NCBI GenBank assembly: GCA_020636025.1
Contig: JACJYQ010000005.1
Coordinates: forward strand, 186,001-250,000
Origin: Lewinellaceae bacterium
GTDB taxonomy: Bacteria > Bacteroidota > Bacteroidia > Chitinophagales > Saprospiraceae
Length of the DNA stretch: 64,000 nucleotides
Direction of reading: 5' to 3'
Shown here: positions 54,228-63,358 of the stretch, one piece after another
How the letters are laid out: each line of letters begins with the position of its first letter
Numbering within the stretch: the first letter of the stretch is position 1
Translations under genes and position numbers: made by a program
Notes under the pieces: generated by a model
Database searches by the model: none
What the model saw: only the letters and a program-made list of their open reading frames with translations
Told to the model about the DNA's origin: nothing

Positions 54228-55418
54228 ATGAATTCAGGCAAAAACAGTCGTTTGCTCTCCAGAAATGTGCTGGTACTTTCAGCAGTAAGCCTGTTTACCG
54301 ACATTGCGAGCGAGATGCTATATCCCGTGATGCCTATTTACCTGAAGAGCATTGGTTTCTCCATCATACTCATTGGGATACTGGAAGGTTTGGCGGAAGG
54401 CATTACCGGACTAAGTAAAGGGTATTTTGGTACCAGGAGTGACGCTATTGGTCGTCGGCTCCCATTTGTGCAGTTGGGTTATGCGCTGAGTGCGGTGTCC
54501 AAACCCATGATGGTTGCCTTTATATATCCGATTTGGGTATTTTTGGCCAGAACACTCGATCGGTTGGGGAAAGGCATCCGTACCGGCGCCCGGGATGCCC
54601 TGCTTTCCGATGAAGCCTCTGTGGAAACGAAAGCCAGGGTATTCGGTTTCCATCGGGCGATGGATACATTCGGGGCTGTTCTTGGCCCCTTGTTGGCTCT
54701 TTTATATTTAAATTGGTATCCGGAAGATTATCGCAATTTGTTCCTGATTGCTTTTGCACCGGGACTAATTGCCTTCGGCTTTACATTTTTCATCCGGGAA
54801 AATAATCAGCGGGTAGCACAAAAAGTAAGCAAACCTCGATTAGCCGATTTCCTTAAATACTGGAAACAAAGCCCCTCTTTGTACAGAAAGCTGGTTGTCG
54901 GCTTGCTGTTTTTTGCCCTTTTCAATAGCTCCGACGTATTTCTGCTTTTAAAGATCAAGGAAATTGGAGGGTCAGATACATGGTTAATAGGTGCCTATAT
55001 ATTCTACAACCTCATTTACGCTCTTGCCGCCTATCCAATGGGCGTGCTGGCAGATAAGGTAGGCATTAAAAAAGTGTTCTGCGGGGGTATTATGACATTT
55101 GGAATGGCCTATTCTCTTATGGCTGTGGCCAGCACGCAACTCCATTTTTTCATCGTTTTCTTTTTATATGGCCTTTTTGCGGCGGCCACCGAAGGACTTG
55201 CGAAAGCCTGGATCAGCAATTTAGCTGAGCGTGACAGAACGGCAACTGCCATTGGAACATTTACCGCATTTCAAAGTATTTTTTCTATGATGGCAAGTGC
55301 CGTGGCAGGAATTATATGGTATGCAATTGGACCAAATGTGGTCTTTGGCATGAGTGCCGTTGCTGCCTTAGCCACCTTTATTTACTTGCTTCGAATCAGG
55401 TTTACACAGCCGGCTTGA
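54228..55418 (+). CDS. MFS transporter, drug/small-molecule efflux type
   Basis: 396 aa from the ATG at 54228; a TTG seven codons upstream is less likely. About twelve membrane segments fill the chain. The loop after the second helix, RSDAIGRRLPFVQLGY, and the GKGIRTGARDALLSDEA segment fit the MFS signature and resemble the family of YfkF/arabinose-type or fosmidomycin-type efflux carriers. VLGPLLALLYLNW is another characteristic stretch. The substrate cannot be inferred. The gene has a -7-like TAGTTTTG at 54173-54180, close behind the tRNA gene, and stands alone. Confidence 0.85.
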   Translation: MNSGKNSRLLSRNVLVLSAVSLFTDIASEMLYPVMPIYLKSIGFSIILIGILEGLAEGITGLSKGYFGTRSDAIGRRLPFVQLGYALSAVSKPMMVAFIYPIWVFLARTLDRLGKGIRTGARDALLSDEASVETKARVFGFHRAMDTFGAVLGPLLALLYLNWYPEDYRNLFLIAFAPGLIAFGFTFFIRENNQRVAQKVSKPRLADFLKYWKQSPSLYRKLVVGLLFFALFNSSDVFLLLKIKEIGGSDTWLIGAYIFYNLIYALAAYPMGVLADKVGIKKVFCGGIMTFGMAYSLMAVASTQLHFFIVFFLYGLFAAATEGLAKAWISNLAERDRTATAIGTFTAFQSIFSMMASAVAGIIWYAIGPNVVFGMSAVAALATFIYLLRIRFTQPA

Positions 55419-55875
55419 TATTACCATTTGGTAGATTTTTCCACCAATTCGCCAGTGAAATTTTCATAAGCAATTCAAAATCAAAAAGTTTTGAAATCGG
55501 GGGAGTTGCCTTGTCACTTTTTAAACAAAAACTGTTAACTTTGAGGTGACCAAATCCCAACTTTAAAACTTTTGCACTGTTGAAAAATAGGATGCACTCC
55601 CTGGATTTAATGGTTGGATAATTGAAATAAGTTTACATTAAATTAACCTAAGTGCATGCTTATCAGGATGCTAAGGAATTTGAAAGGACGATATTGCTGA
55701 TGTTGATAACCCAATGCGGCTGTTGGTAAATCAGCTGGTTTTGAGGGTTATCCACATATATTTAAGGAGTTTTCCACATAATTTCGCCATACGGATTGTT
55801 TGAAAATTGAAATCATTGGATTGAAATCCTAAGTTTGTCCTCCGCCATCGGGACACTTGTTAAATAAATATATAC
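55419..55875. other. Intergenic region upstream of dnaB
   Basis: About 457 bp with two DnaA-box-like sequences (55748-55756 and 55770-55778) near dnaB and no gene. The nearby sequence ATATATTTAAGG is AT-rich. No promoter with both elements was found. Confidence 0.55.
55748..55778 (+). promoter_or_regulatory. Two DnaA-box-like sites upstream of dnaB
   Basis: TTATCCACA at 55748-55756 is an exact DnaA box (consensus TTATNCACA). TTTTCCACA at 55770-55778 differs at one position. They have the same orientation, 22 bp apart, about 100-130 bp before the dnaB start. They could link dnaB expression to DnaA; binding is unproven. Confidence 0.5.
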
Positions 55876-57405
55876 ATGACAGAAGCGGGCAAAAGTCAGC
55901 AAACTTATAAGACAGGCGATCGCACAAAACGCAAGTCTGTCCAAAACAGTGATGGCCTATCCACTTATGTATTCGGGAAGGTTCAGCCACAGGCAATTCC
56001 ATTGGAAGAGGCTGTGCTTGGCGCCCTAATGCTAGACCGGGATGCCCTTCCCATGGTTATGGATATACTGCGTGCCGAAAGCTTTTACAAGGAATCTCAC
56101 CAGGTAATCTATGAGGCCATTATTAAATTGTTCGAACGATCTAACCCGGTTGACTTGCTGACAGTGACTGAGGAGTTGAAAAAAAGTGGAGACCTGGAAA
56201 AAGCGGGAGGCGGCTATTACCTCGTTGAACTCACACACCGGGTAGCCTCGGCAGCCAATATTGAGTACCACGCCCGCATCATTGCTCAAAAACACATTCA
56301 AAGGGAGCTTATCAGCGTAAGCACAAGCACGATTAAGGATGCCTACGAGGACACAACCGATGTGTTTACACTCCTTGATGAAGCTGAAAAAGGGCTTTTT
56401 TCCATTACCCAAAACAACCTGAGCCGAAGCTACGAAAGCATGGGCACGATCAGCAACCGGGTGTTGAAACAAATTGAAGCCATTTCGGGTAATGAAGGAG
56501 GACTTACTGGTGTTCCAAGCGGTTTCACCGACCTTGACCGCCTCACTTCCGGATGGCAGGCTTCCGATCTGATCATCATTGCGGCCCGTCCGGGTATGGG
56601 TAAAACATCTCTTGTATTGGCCGTTTGCCTGAATGCTGCCCGGGATTTTAACAAAGGAGTTGCCTTGTTCTCACTGGAGATGGCAAGCGCTCAGCTGGTA
56701 CAACGACTAATTTCCATGGAATCGGAAATTGCGGGATCGAAATTGCGCAATGGCAAGCTTGAAGATTATGAGTGGCAGCAATTAAAAACGACCATTGAAC
56801 GCCTGAATTCGGTTCCAATATTTATTGACGACACTCCGGCCATCAACATATTTGAATTGCGTGCAAAGTGCCGCAGGTTGAAACAGCAACACGATATTCA
56901 GCTCATCATCATTGACTATTTGCAATTGATGACCGGCACCACCGAAGGTAAAAATGGAAACAGGGAGCAGGAAATTGCCGGCATCTCCCGGGCATTGAAA
57001 AGTCTGGCCAAAGAAATCAACGTTCCGGTAATCGCCTTGTCACAGCTGAGCCGTGCCGTAGAAACCCGTGGAGGCAGTAAACGACCACAATTGAGTGATC
57101 TTCGTGAATCAGGATCCATTGAGCAGGATGCTGATATGGTAGCGTTTATTTACCGCCCGGAATATTATCAGATTCTGGAAGATGAAAGCGGTCAAAGTCT
57201 GAAGGGAATTGCGGAGTTCATCATTGCCAAGCACCGCCACGGGGCACTTGAAACCATCAGAATGAAATTCACCGATACCTTTGCCAAATTCTCCAATCTC
57301 GATGACCCTGCATTCAATGGTTTGGACAACCCGCTTTCTGGCCCCTTCCAGCCAAGTATGGTTACCCGTTCCTCCCGCATGAATGACGAAGACATTCCAT
57401 TCTAA
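55876..57405 (+). CDS. dnaB: Replicative DNA helicase DnaB
   Basis: 509 aa. DnaB unwinds DNA at the replication fork as a hexamer. The N-terminal domain (about 35-140) carries PLEEAVLGALMLDRDALPMV. A linker helix leads to the RecA-like C-terminal domain with Walker A ARPGMGKTSL (about residue 240), Walker B IIIDYLQLM, and the DLRESGSIEQDADMVAFIYRPEYY motif. The last residues (MNDEDIPF) are the acidic tail typical of the phylum. No intein is present at the usual Walker or DLRESG sites. A bidirectional terminator follows 24 bp after the stop. Confidence 0.97.
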   Translation: MTEAGKSQQTYKTGDRTKRKSVQNSDGLSTYVFGKVQPQAIPLEEAVLGALMLDRDALPMVMDILRAESFYKESHQVIYEAIIKLFERSNPVDLLTVTEELKKSGDLEKAGGGYYLVELTHRVASAANIEYHARIIAQKHIQRELISVSTSTIKDAYEDTTDVFTLLDEAEKGLFSITQNNLSRSYESMGTISNRVLKQIEAISGNEGGLTGVPSGFTDLDRLTSGWQASDLIIIAARPGMGKTSLVLAVCLNAARDFNKGVALFSLEMASAQLVQRLISMESEIAGSKLRNGKLEDYEWQQLKTTIERLNSVPIFIDDTPAINIFELRAKCRRLKQQHDIQLIIIDYLQLMTGTTEGKNGNREQEIAGISRALKSLAKEINVPVIALSQLSRAVETRGGSKRPQLSDLRESGSIEQDADMVAFIYRPEYYQILEDESGQSLKGIAEFIIAKHRHGALETIRMKFTDTFAKFSNLDDPAFNGLDNPLSGPFQPSMVTRSSRMNDEDIPF

Positions 57406-57428
57406 GTAGAAGTGGCAAACTTAAATAA

Positions 57429-57473
57429 AAGCGCCCCGCAGGTTTATACACTTACGGGGCGCTTCTATTTTTT
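57429..57473. terminator. Terminator between convergent dnaB and tatA
   Basis: AAGCGCCCCG pairs with CGGGGCGCTT around a 16-nt loop, followed by CTATTTTTT on the plus strand and an A-rich flank on the other side, so it may serve both genes. Confidence 0.85.
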
Positions 57474-57490
57474 ACCAGACAAATAATATT

Positions 57491-57706
57491 CTAGTCGTCC
57501 AGTTTCTTTTTCTCAGCATCGCGCAAACCCTGGCGGAATTCATCTTCCACAGAGTTTTTGGCATTGTTGAATTCACGGATACCACGTCCAAGGCCACGCA
57601 TCAGTTCAGGAATTTTTTTACCCCCGAAAAGCAACACCACCACGAAAAAAATAAGCATGATTTCAGTGCCACCCAACTGATTCAGAAATAATAATGTGTC
57701 AGTCAT
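57491..57706 (-). CDS. tatA: Twin-arginine translocase subunit TatA
   Basis: 71 aa. An N-terminal membrane helix (GGTEIMLIFFVVVLLFGGKKIPEL) is followed by the hinge FGGKKIPELMRGLGRGIREF, then an amphipathic helix and a charged tail, the standard TatA/E/B plan. It forms the export pore for folded proteins with twin-Arg signals, such as the oxidoreductase at 41405-42775. Its size fits TatA rather than TatB. A -7-like TAACTTTG is present on the minus strand at 57784-57791. tatC is not nearby. Confidence 0.93.
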   Translation of the reverse strand: MTDTLLFLNQLGGTEIMLIFFVVVLLFGGKKIPELMRGLGRGIREFNNAKNSVEDEFRQGLRDAEKKKLDD

Positions 57707-58092
57707 AACTGTTGAATTAAATGATGGAAAATCCGGTTTGGGAACCGGCTTTTATGAATATTCCTTCGACTAAAAAGGAAGGACAAAGTTACATCAGTCT
57801 GTATCGGAATCGATTATTTTTTATTTCTTTTTGAGCCCCTTTTTCTAAGAACAATGTTAATGTTCCGCAAAGCTGCATCTGTGCATAAATCCAATGAAGC
57901 AGATCAAGACCTGCTTGAATCCTTTACCATGACCAATGCTAAATTTAAGCTTTTTTGCAATTTCTACCAATACGCTAAACCAAGCAGTGTGAATTTCGTT
58001 TCTCTACTTGCCTGGCCAACCTTTGTAAAGCCACTTTGAATAGCAGCTTTTGGGGGCTAAAATTGCCATTGTCCTGTAAAAATGCAGACTAC
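57707..58092. other. Divergent region between tatA and Nif3-like gene
   Basis: About 385 bp. The tatA -7-like element (57784-57791) is the only signal found. A 61-codon frame at 57854-58039 is not convincing. Confidence 0.5.
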
Positions 58093-58881
58093 ATGAAAAT
58101 CAAAGAAATAATAGGAATTCTGGAAGAAGTTGCCCCGAGCCATTTACAAGAGTCTTATGACAACGCAGGTTTAATTGTTGGCAACCCGGATTCTGAAGTT
58201 ACGGGTATTCTATTTTGTCTGGATTCTACGGAAGCCATTGTTGAGGAAGCTGTTGAACGATCCTGCAATCTGATAATAGCGCACCACCCCATTGTCTTCA
58301 GAGGGCTAAAAAGGCTGAACGGTACAAATTATGTTGAGAGAACTGTAATCAGTGCCATTCGCAAGCAAGTGGCGGTTTACGCCATTCACACGAATCTTGA
58401 CAACGTTTTCCGGCATGGGGTAAATGAAAAGATCGCCCAAAAACTTGGACTCACCAATACCAGGATATTGCAGCCCAAACCGGGATATGATGAAAGTATC
58501 GGGGCCGGAATTATTGGCAAACTTCCAAAACCCATGGACGAAGAGCAGTTTTTGAAGCAGGTGAAAAGTCAAATGAAAACCAACTGCGTCAGACATACTG
58601 CCTTGCGCAATAAGCTGGTTGAAAAAGTAGCTGTATGCGGCGGTTCTGGCAGTTTTGTACTTCCAGAAGCCTTGCGGCAAGGAGCAGATGTCCTGGTTAC
58701 TGCCGATTTTAAATACCACGAGTTTTTTGATGCCGAAGGCAAATTGATCATAGCAGATATTGGGCATTATGAAAGCGAACAATTCACCATTGAACTTTTA
58801 CATGAAATAATAAGCAAAAAACTCCCTACCTTTGCGCTCCATTTGACAAAACTGAGCACAAATCCGGTATTTTATCTATGA
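58093..58881 (+). CDS. Nif3-like dinuclear metal-binding protein
   Basis: 262 aa from the ATG at 58093 (MKIKEIIGILEEVAPSHLQES); an upstream frame to 58036 adds 19 residues unlike family members. Metal-ligand motifs of the Nif3/YbgI family are visible: IIAHHPIVFRGLK (tandem His), HTNLDN (His and Asp), and a C-terminal IADIGHYESEQF (His and Glu). Some members act as type 2 GTP cyclohydrolase-related enzymes, but the real reaction is unknown. The length indicates the compact form without the PII-like insert. The zinc-ribbon gene follows after 68 bp, perhaps in one operon. Confidence 0.92.
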   Translation: MKIKEIIGILEEVAPSHLQESYDNAGLIVGNPDSEVTGILFCLDSTEAIVEEAVERSCNLIIAHHPIVFRGLKRLNGTNYVERTVISAIRKQVAVYAIHTNLDNVFRHGVNEKIAQKLGLTNTRILQPKPGYDESIGAGIIGKLPKPMDEEQFLKQVKSQMKTNCVRHTALRNKLVEKVAVCGGSGSFVLPEALRQGADVLVTADFKYHEFFDAEGKLIIADIGHYESEQFTIELLHEIISKKLPTFALHLTKLSTNPVFYL

Positions 58882-58949
58882 TAATCAGCGGATTACCCAT
58901 ATTTCAGTTAAGCTATCAAAATAATTCACTCACTCATTCATAATTCAGA

Positions 58950-59708
58950 ATGTCCGTAGAAGCATCCATTGCCGACAAACTTACCATGATGTGGAATTTG
59001 CAGCAAATCGATTCCCAATTAGATGAACTGCAAATCCTCAAAGGAGAACTCCCTATGGAGGTCGCTGATCTTGAAGACGAAGTTGCCGGACTCGACACTC
59101 GTATCAAGAAATTAAAAGCCTCTCTCAAAGAAAGCGAGACAGAAATCGCTAAAATGCAAACCGACGCCAAAGAAGCTGATGCCAATATCAAGAAATATCA
59201 GAAACAGCTGGACGAGGTAAAAAACAACCGCGAGTATGAAGCGCTGACAAAAGAAATTGAATTGGCCAAGCTCGACATTCAGCTTTCTGAAAAGCGCGTT
59301 CGCGAAGCAAAAGGCGGTATCGATGCCAAGAAAGAGACATTAGCCATTGCCGAGTCTAAATACGAGGCAAAAGAAAAAGAACTTGAAGCCAAGAAAGTTG
59401 AACTTCAGGGAATTATTGAAAAAACTGAGGCTGAAGAAAACAAGTTGCGCAATCAAAGTGACAAGGCGCGCAAGGGTATTGAAGAACGCCTTATCAAGGC
59501 CTATGACAAAACCCGTCGCACTTATCGCAACGGACTGGCAGTTGCCACGGTAGAGCGCGACTCTTGCAGCGGTTGTTTTAACCGGGTACCACCTCAGATC
59601 AAACTGGAGATTGGATTGCACAAGAGAATCATTGCCTGTGAGCACTGCGGCAGGGTACTCGTTGATCAAAGCATTGCCAACCCGGAAGCAGCATCAACTG
59701 GCGCCTGA
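58950..59708 (+). CDS. Coiled-coil protein with C4 zinc ribbon
   Basis: 252 aa. A long coiled coil (about 10-185, rich in Lys/Glu heptads) ends in a zinc-ribbon with four Cys: CSGC, then CEHC about 25 residues later. This is the layout of C4-type zinc ribbon proteins such as CT398/HP0958. Those members link to flagellar or sigma-54 regulation in other phyla; no such link is expected here. It follows the Nif3-like gene by 68 bp, an arrangement frequently seen. A terminator follows. Confidence 0.88.
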   Translation: MSVEASIADKLTMMWNLQQIDSQLDELQILKGELPMEVADLEDEVAGLDTRIKKLKASLKESETEIAKMQTDAKEADANIKKYQKQLDEVKNNREYEALTKEIELAKLDIQLSEKRVREAKGGIDAKKETLAIAESKYEAKEKELEAKKVELQGIIEKTEAEENKLRNQSDKARKGIEERLIKAYDKTRRTYRNGLAVATVERDSCSGCFNRVPPQIKLEIGLHKRIIACEHCGRVLVDQSIANPEAASTGA

Positions 59709-59734
59709 TCCGGTTTTTCATTAATACATTCTTT

Positions 59735-59770
59735 AAAAATCCCCTTGGAAATATTTCCAAGGGGATTTTT
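59735..59770 (+). terminator. Intrinsic terminator after the zinc-ribbon gene
   Basis: AAAAATCCCCTTGGAAA pairs with TTTCCAAGGGGATTTTT around a very short loop, 27 bp after the stop. It is symmetric and could act in both directions. Confidence 0.92.
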
Positions 59771-59909
59771 TATTTTACTGAAATACCCCAAACTTCTTTT
59801 TTAAAACCATAACAAAATCGACATATTTTAAGTAAAAAAATGTTAAACCCATAAATGATAAATCAAATATTCGTTCCTTGCATTGTTTTTTTTTAATATC
59901 TATCTTCTC

Positions 59910-60458
59910 ATGAAGAACTCGAACTCGCATCGGTTTCGCCTTGTATTAACAATCCTCGTTGTTATATTCCTTCAACGCACTTCATTTGCGCAGGATTACA
60001 GCATATACGACAGTATCCAGCAGCTGGAATCTCGCATCAAGCAAGCTGGGAATGCCACACTGGTCATTAATTTCTGGGCCACCTGGTGCCAGCCATGTGT
60101 AGAAGAACTCCCCCACTTCGAAAAGCTGAAAGATAAGTTCCCCGACAACGATATCCAGGTCATTCTGGTCAGCCTGGATTTCAAAAGCCAACTTGAAAAG
60201 AAATTCCTTCCATTTTTACGAGACCGGAATCTGAAGTCGGAAGTAGTTTTACTCGCCGATCAGGATGTGAATACCTGGATACCCAAAATTGAAGAAGAAT
60301 GGGATGGAGCCATACCGGCCACGATTGTTTTCCAGGGGCAGAAAAAAGAATTTTCCCTGGGCAAGTTTGATTCCCTCGAAGAACTCGGCGCCTTTGTGCA
60401 GCCTTTTGTAGCAGATGTTAACAGTCCATTAAAACCCGTTACTTGCGGGGGCAAATGA
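59910..60458 (+). CDS. TlpA-family thiol-disulfide oxidoreductase
   Basis: 182 aa from the ATG at 59910. A signal peptide (LVLTILVVIFLQRTSFAQ) precedes a thioredoxin-fold domain with the redox motif WATWCQPCVEELPHF (CxPC, Cys near residues 62 and 65). Further along are NDIQVILVSLDFKS and PATIVFQGQKKEF. Such proteins reduce or form disulfides in the periplasm, for example in cytochrome c maturation. It directly precedes another thioredoxin-fold gene (68 bp), so the pair may be co-expressed. Confidence 0.9.
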   Translation: MKNSNSHRFRLVLTILVVIFLQRTSFAQDYSIYDSIQQLESRIKQAGNATLVINFWATWCQPCVEELPHFEKLKDKFPDNDIQVILVSLDFKSQLEKKFLPFLRDRNLKSEVVLLADQDVNTWIPKIEEEWDGAIPATIVFQGQKKEFSLGKFDSLEELGAFVQPFVADVNSPLKPVTCGGK

Positions 60459-60525
60459 ACTGGCACATAATTTGGAATTACACGTTTCAAATCCAAATCG
60501 ATTACACCTTTTAATAATTTGTAAC

Positions 60526-61140
60526 ATGAACCGTTTTAATCTCCCCTCAGCTTTTTCTTTACTCATCTGCGCATTTTTGTTCCTCAATTGGACAGCTCCG
60601 TCCGGATATATTGTTGGAGACAGGGTCGAAAACTTCAGCCTTAAAAATGTAGATGGAAATTTCGTTTCACTTTCTGACTATGCCGGAAAAAAAGGTGTAT
60701 TGGTGGTTTTCACCTGCAACCATTGTCCTTATGCTCAGATCTACGAACAACGAATAATTGATCTGCACAAAAAGTATGCTCCAATGGGCGTTCCGGTTTT
60801 GGCAATCAACCCAAACAGCCCTTTGGTGGTCCCCATGGATAGCTACGAGGAAATGCAAAAAAGGGCCGCACTCAAAAAATACCCTTATCCTTATTTGTAT
60901 GATGAAGATCAGTATGTGATGCGCATGTTTGGTGCAAGCCGCACTCCTCATGTTTTCTTACTGGATTCATCAAGGGTAGTTCGCTATATCGGAGCAATAG
61001 ACGACAACCCGGAGTCTCCTAATTCGGCTAAAAACCACTGGACAGAATCTGCTGTAAATGCCATGCTGTCTGGTAAAAAGCCGAATCCGGATTTTACCCG
61101 CGCGGTTGGGTGTACTGTTAAAAAGATGCCTCGTAAATAG
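60526..61140 (+). CDS. Secreted thioredoxin-like peroxiredoxin-family protein
   Basis: 204 aa from the ATG at 60526. An N-terminal signal (FSLLICAFLFLNWTAPS) is followed by the AhpC/TSA-type domain: GDRVENFSLKNVDGNFVSLSDYAGKKGVLVVF and the motif TCNHCPYAQIYEQR with the CxxC pair. SRTPHVFLLD and YIGAIDDNPESPNSAKNHW are typical of this CNHCPYA-type family. Redox function is likely; the partner is unknown. The stop lies 7 bp from the convergent pyruvate kinase stop without an obvious terminator. Confidence 0.88.
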   Translation: MNRFNLPSAFSLLICAFLFLNWTAPSGYIVGDRVENFSLKNVDGNFVSLSDYAGKKGVLVVFTCNHCPYAQIYEQRIIDLHKKYAPMGVPVLAINPNSPLVVPMDSYEEMQKRAALKKYPYPYLYDEDQYVMRMFGASRTPHVFLLDSSRVVRYIGAIDDNPESPNSAKNHWTESAVNAMLSGKKPNPDFTRAVGCTVKKMPRK

Positions 61141-61147
61141 GTCTCTT

Positions 61148-62638
61148 TTATTCTACCTCGGTAACCTTTAGCATATTGGTACTGGTGCGCTTCTGAAGCG
61201 GCATGGAACCTGTATTGATCACTACATCACCTGTGGTCACATATCCGCTTTCTTTGAGGATGTCCGTGCAATCCTCTACCGTTTCATCTGTAGTGGTAAA
61301 GCGATCATAGTAGAAGCACTGAACGCCCCAGAACAGATTCATAATGTTCAGCATATCCAGTTGATCACTGAAAATAAAGATATTTGCTTTAGGTCGGAAG
61401 CTGCTGATCTTGAAGGCACTGTAGCCTGATCTGGTGATGCCAATAATGCCTTTGGCTCCTATTTCTTCTGCCGTCCTACAGGCGTTAAAACAAATTACAT
61501 CGTTGTAGAACATGGATGATTTCACAACGGCATGTGGTCGTTTACCTTCAATCTGTGGCCAATAGTGGCATTCTGCCTGCTCTATAATTCTGGTCATGGT
61601 ATTAATAACCAGCGGTGGATTATGACCAACAGATGTTTCACCACTTAACATCACAGCGTCAGCGCCATCAAGTACTGCATTCGCAACATCAGTTACCTCT
61701 GCTCGTGTAGGTGAAGGATTCTTGATCATGCTGTCCATCATTTGAGTAGCAACAATCACCGGCCGTGCGTACTGCATACACATCTGAATGATTTCCTTCT
61801 GGGTAATAGGCAGCTTTTCTATGGGCATTTCTACACCCAAGTCACCTCGGGCCACCATGATGGCATTGGACGCACGAATGATTTCGCGGATGTTTTTTAC
61901 AGCTTCCGGTTTTTCAATTTTAGCCATCACCTTCGCAGAGTGCCCGCTTTCTTTTACCGCCTGCTTTAGGTCGTCCATATCACTGGCACGTCTGACAAAA
62001 GAGAGTGCGATCCAGCTAACAGGCTGAGTAAGAATAAAATTGAGATCCACACGGTCTTTTTCTGTCATAGAAGGCAGCTTCACATTGGTTTCGGGCAAGT
62101 TCACCCCTTTGTTGCTGCTCAATATTCCTTCATGCACGCATTTTAGCTTTACCGTGTCTTTTTTATTCGTTTCAGCTACTTGAAACACAAGCTTGCCATC
62201 GTCCATTAGAATATGCTCACCTACTTCACAATCTTCTGCAAACTGATCGTAAGACATGTAAATGGCATCTGCCGTGCCTTCTGCACTTTCATCGTTAACT
62301 ATGGTAATCAAATCGCCTGGGTTTAAATGCAAGGCGTCATTCTTGATTTTTCCAACCCTCAACTTAGGCCCCTGCAAATCTGCCAGTGTACCGATATGGA
62401 GCTTATGCTCTTCATTAATCTTCTGGATATGGCCTATTACCTTTAGGTGGTCTTCATGTGTACCGTGGCTAAAGTTCAAACGAAATACATCCACTCCGGC
62501 GGTCACTAGTTCCAGAAGCTTTTCATAAGTGTTGCAGGCTGGGCCTACTGTTGCTACGATTTTTGTATTTTGCGAACCGTCCTTGCGTAAAGAAGATTTA
62601 TTTCTTTCCAGTAAAGTTGCTGCTTCAGCGAGCGTCAT
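61148..62638 (-). CDS. pyk: Pyruvate kinase
   Basis: 496 aa. It converts phosphoenolpyruvate and ADP to pyruvate and ATP in glycolysis. Visible motifs are KIVATVGPACNTYEKL and RLNFSHG near the N-terminus, the active-site IMVARGDLGVEMPIEKLPITQKEII, and PVIVATQMMDSMIKNPSPTRAEVTDVANAVLDGADAVMLSGETSVG. The C-terminal domain is complete (from about 370). The start is supported by a promoter about 50 bp upstream (62687-62717). A leading NKSSLRKDG extension is mildly longer than in E. coli PykF. Confidence 0.97.
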   Translation of the reverse strand: MTLAEAATLLERNKSSLRKDGSQNTKIVATVGPACNTYEKLLELVTAGVDVFRLNFSHGTHEDHLKVIGHIQKINEEHKLHIGTLADLQGPKLRVGKIKNDALHLNPGDLITIVNDESAEGTADAIYMSYDQFAEDCEVGEHILMDDGKLVFQVAETNKKDTVKLKCVHEGILSSNKGVNLPETNVKLPSMTEKDRVDLNFILTQPVSWIALSFVRRASDMDDLKQAVKESGHSAKVMAKIEKPEAVKNIREIIRASNAIMVARGDLGVEMPIEKLPITQKEIIQMCMQYARPVIVATQMMDSMIKNPSPTRAEVTDVANAVLDGADAVMLSGETSVGHNPPLVINTMTRIIEQAECHYWPQIEGKRPHAVVKSSMFYNDVICFNACRTAEEIGAKGIIGITRSGYSAFKISSFRPKANIFIFSDQLDMLNIMNLFWGVQCFYYDRFTTTDETVEDCTDILKESGYVTTGDVVINTGSMPLQKRTSTNMLKVTEVE

Positions 62639-62953
62639 AGTATGATAGTGGTTCTAAAAGTGTAAAAAATACAATAAGCTGACATGCAAAGGTAAAGATC
62701 GTGTTGAATTAAGGCAACTCGCTGTTAAAACTATTAATCGGATTAATGGTAATTTCACACATCAGATGGTGGTTAATTTAGCAAAAATCAACGAAATAGC
62801 TCCTTCTAAGTGTACATTTTACATAAAGAAAAGCATATAGGGGAAAAGAGTAAATCCAAAAATTCCGGTAAAAAAATTTTTTTTAACCCATATACCGCCG
62901 TTTCTTTGCGGCTCGAAAAACCAAATATTTTTCACCTAAAGTATAGAAAAAAC
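62639..62953. other. Divergent region between pyk and acpP
   Basis: About 315 bp. It contains the pyk promoter on the minus strand (62687-62717). No acpP promoter with both elements was identified. An in-frame upstream extension of acpP to 62810 is not supported by homology. Confidence 0.55.
62687..62717 (-). promoter_or_regulatory. Promoter of pyk
   Basis: On the minus strand TACCTTTG (62687-62694) with TTG (62715-62717) and a 20-bp spacer. Start near 62680, about 40 nt before the pyk start codon. Confidence 0.75.
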
Positions 62954-63193
62954 ATGGCAACTGTAGCCGAACGCGTAACAAAAATCATCGTTGACAAACT
63001 TGGAGTTGACGAAGCTGAAGTCGTTGGATCCGCAAATTTCATCAATGATTTAGGCGCTGACTCTCTCGACACCGTTGAACTTATCATGGAGTTTGAGAAA
63101 GAGTTTGAGGTCGCAATCCCTGACGAACAGGCTGAAAGCATTACTACCGTAGAAGAGGCAATCAAATACCTGGAGGAAAACATTTCACAGTAA
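62954..63193 (+). CDS. acpP: Acyl carrier protein
   Basis: 79 aa from the ATG at 62954. It carries growing acyl chains on a phosphopantetheine arm attached to the Ser of the GADSLDTVEL motif (about residue 38). The sequence (VTKIIVDKLGVDEAEV ... FEVAIPDEQAESITTVEEAIKYLEENI) is a standard four-helix bacterial ACP. fabF follows on the same strand, a classical acpP-fabF pairing, with a perfect 15-bp hairpin between them. Confidence 0.97.
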   Translation: MATVAERVTKIIVDKLGVDEAEVVGSANFINDLGADSLDTVELIMEFEKEFEVAIPDEQAESITTVEEAIKYLEENISQ

Positions 63194-63234
63194 TTCCTGT
63201 TATTGGTATCTACTATGCCTGACTATGGCAATAT

Positions 63235-63267
63235 GAGAGGTTCAAAGCAGCGTGCTTTGAACCTCTC
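63235..63267 (+). terminator. Perfect 15-bp hairpin between acpP and fabF
   Basis: GAGAGGTTCAAAGCA (63235-63249) pairs with its exact complement (63253-63267) around a 3-nt loop. It is followed by TTGC rather than a T-run, so partial termination or mRNA stabilisation of acpP is more likely than full termination. Confidence 0.75.
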
Positions 63268-63358
63268 TTGCATATATAAGCATTTTGCCACTTATACGTA
63301 TAGGCTACATGAAGGCATAGTGTTACTTTTGCCCAGTATTCAATGAATCGTAATATTT

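Noticed and set aside
57854..58039. 61-codon frame before the Nif3-like gene
   Set aside because: Short, unremarkable composition, and it overlaps the probable leader of the next gene.
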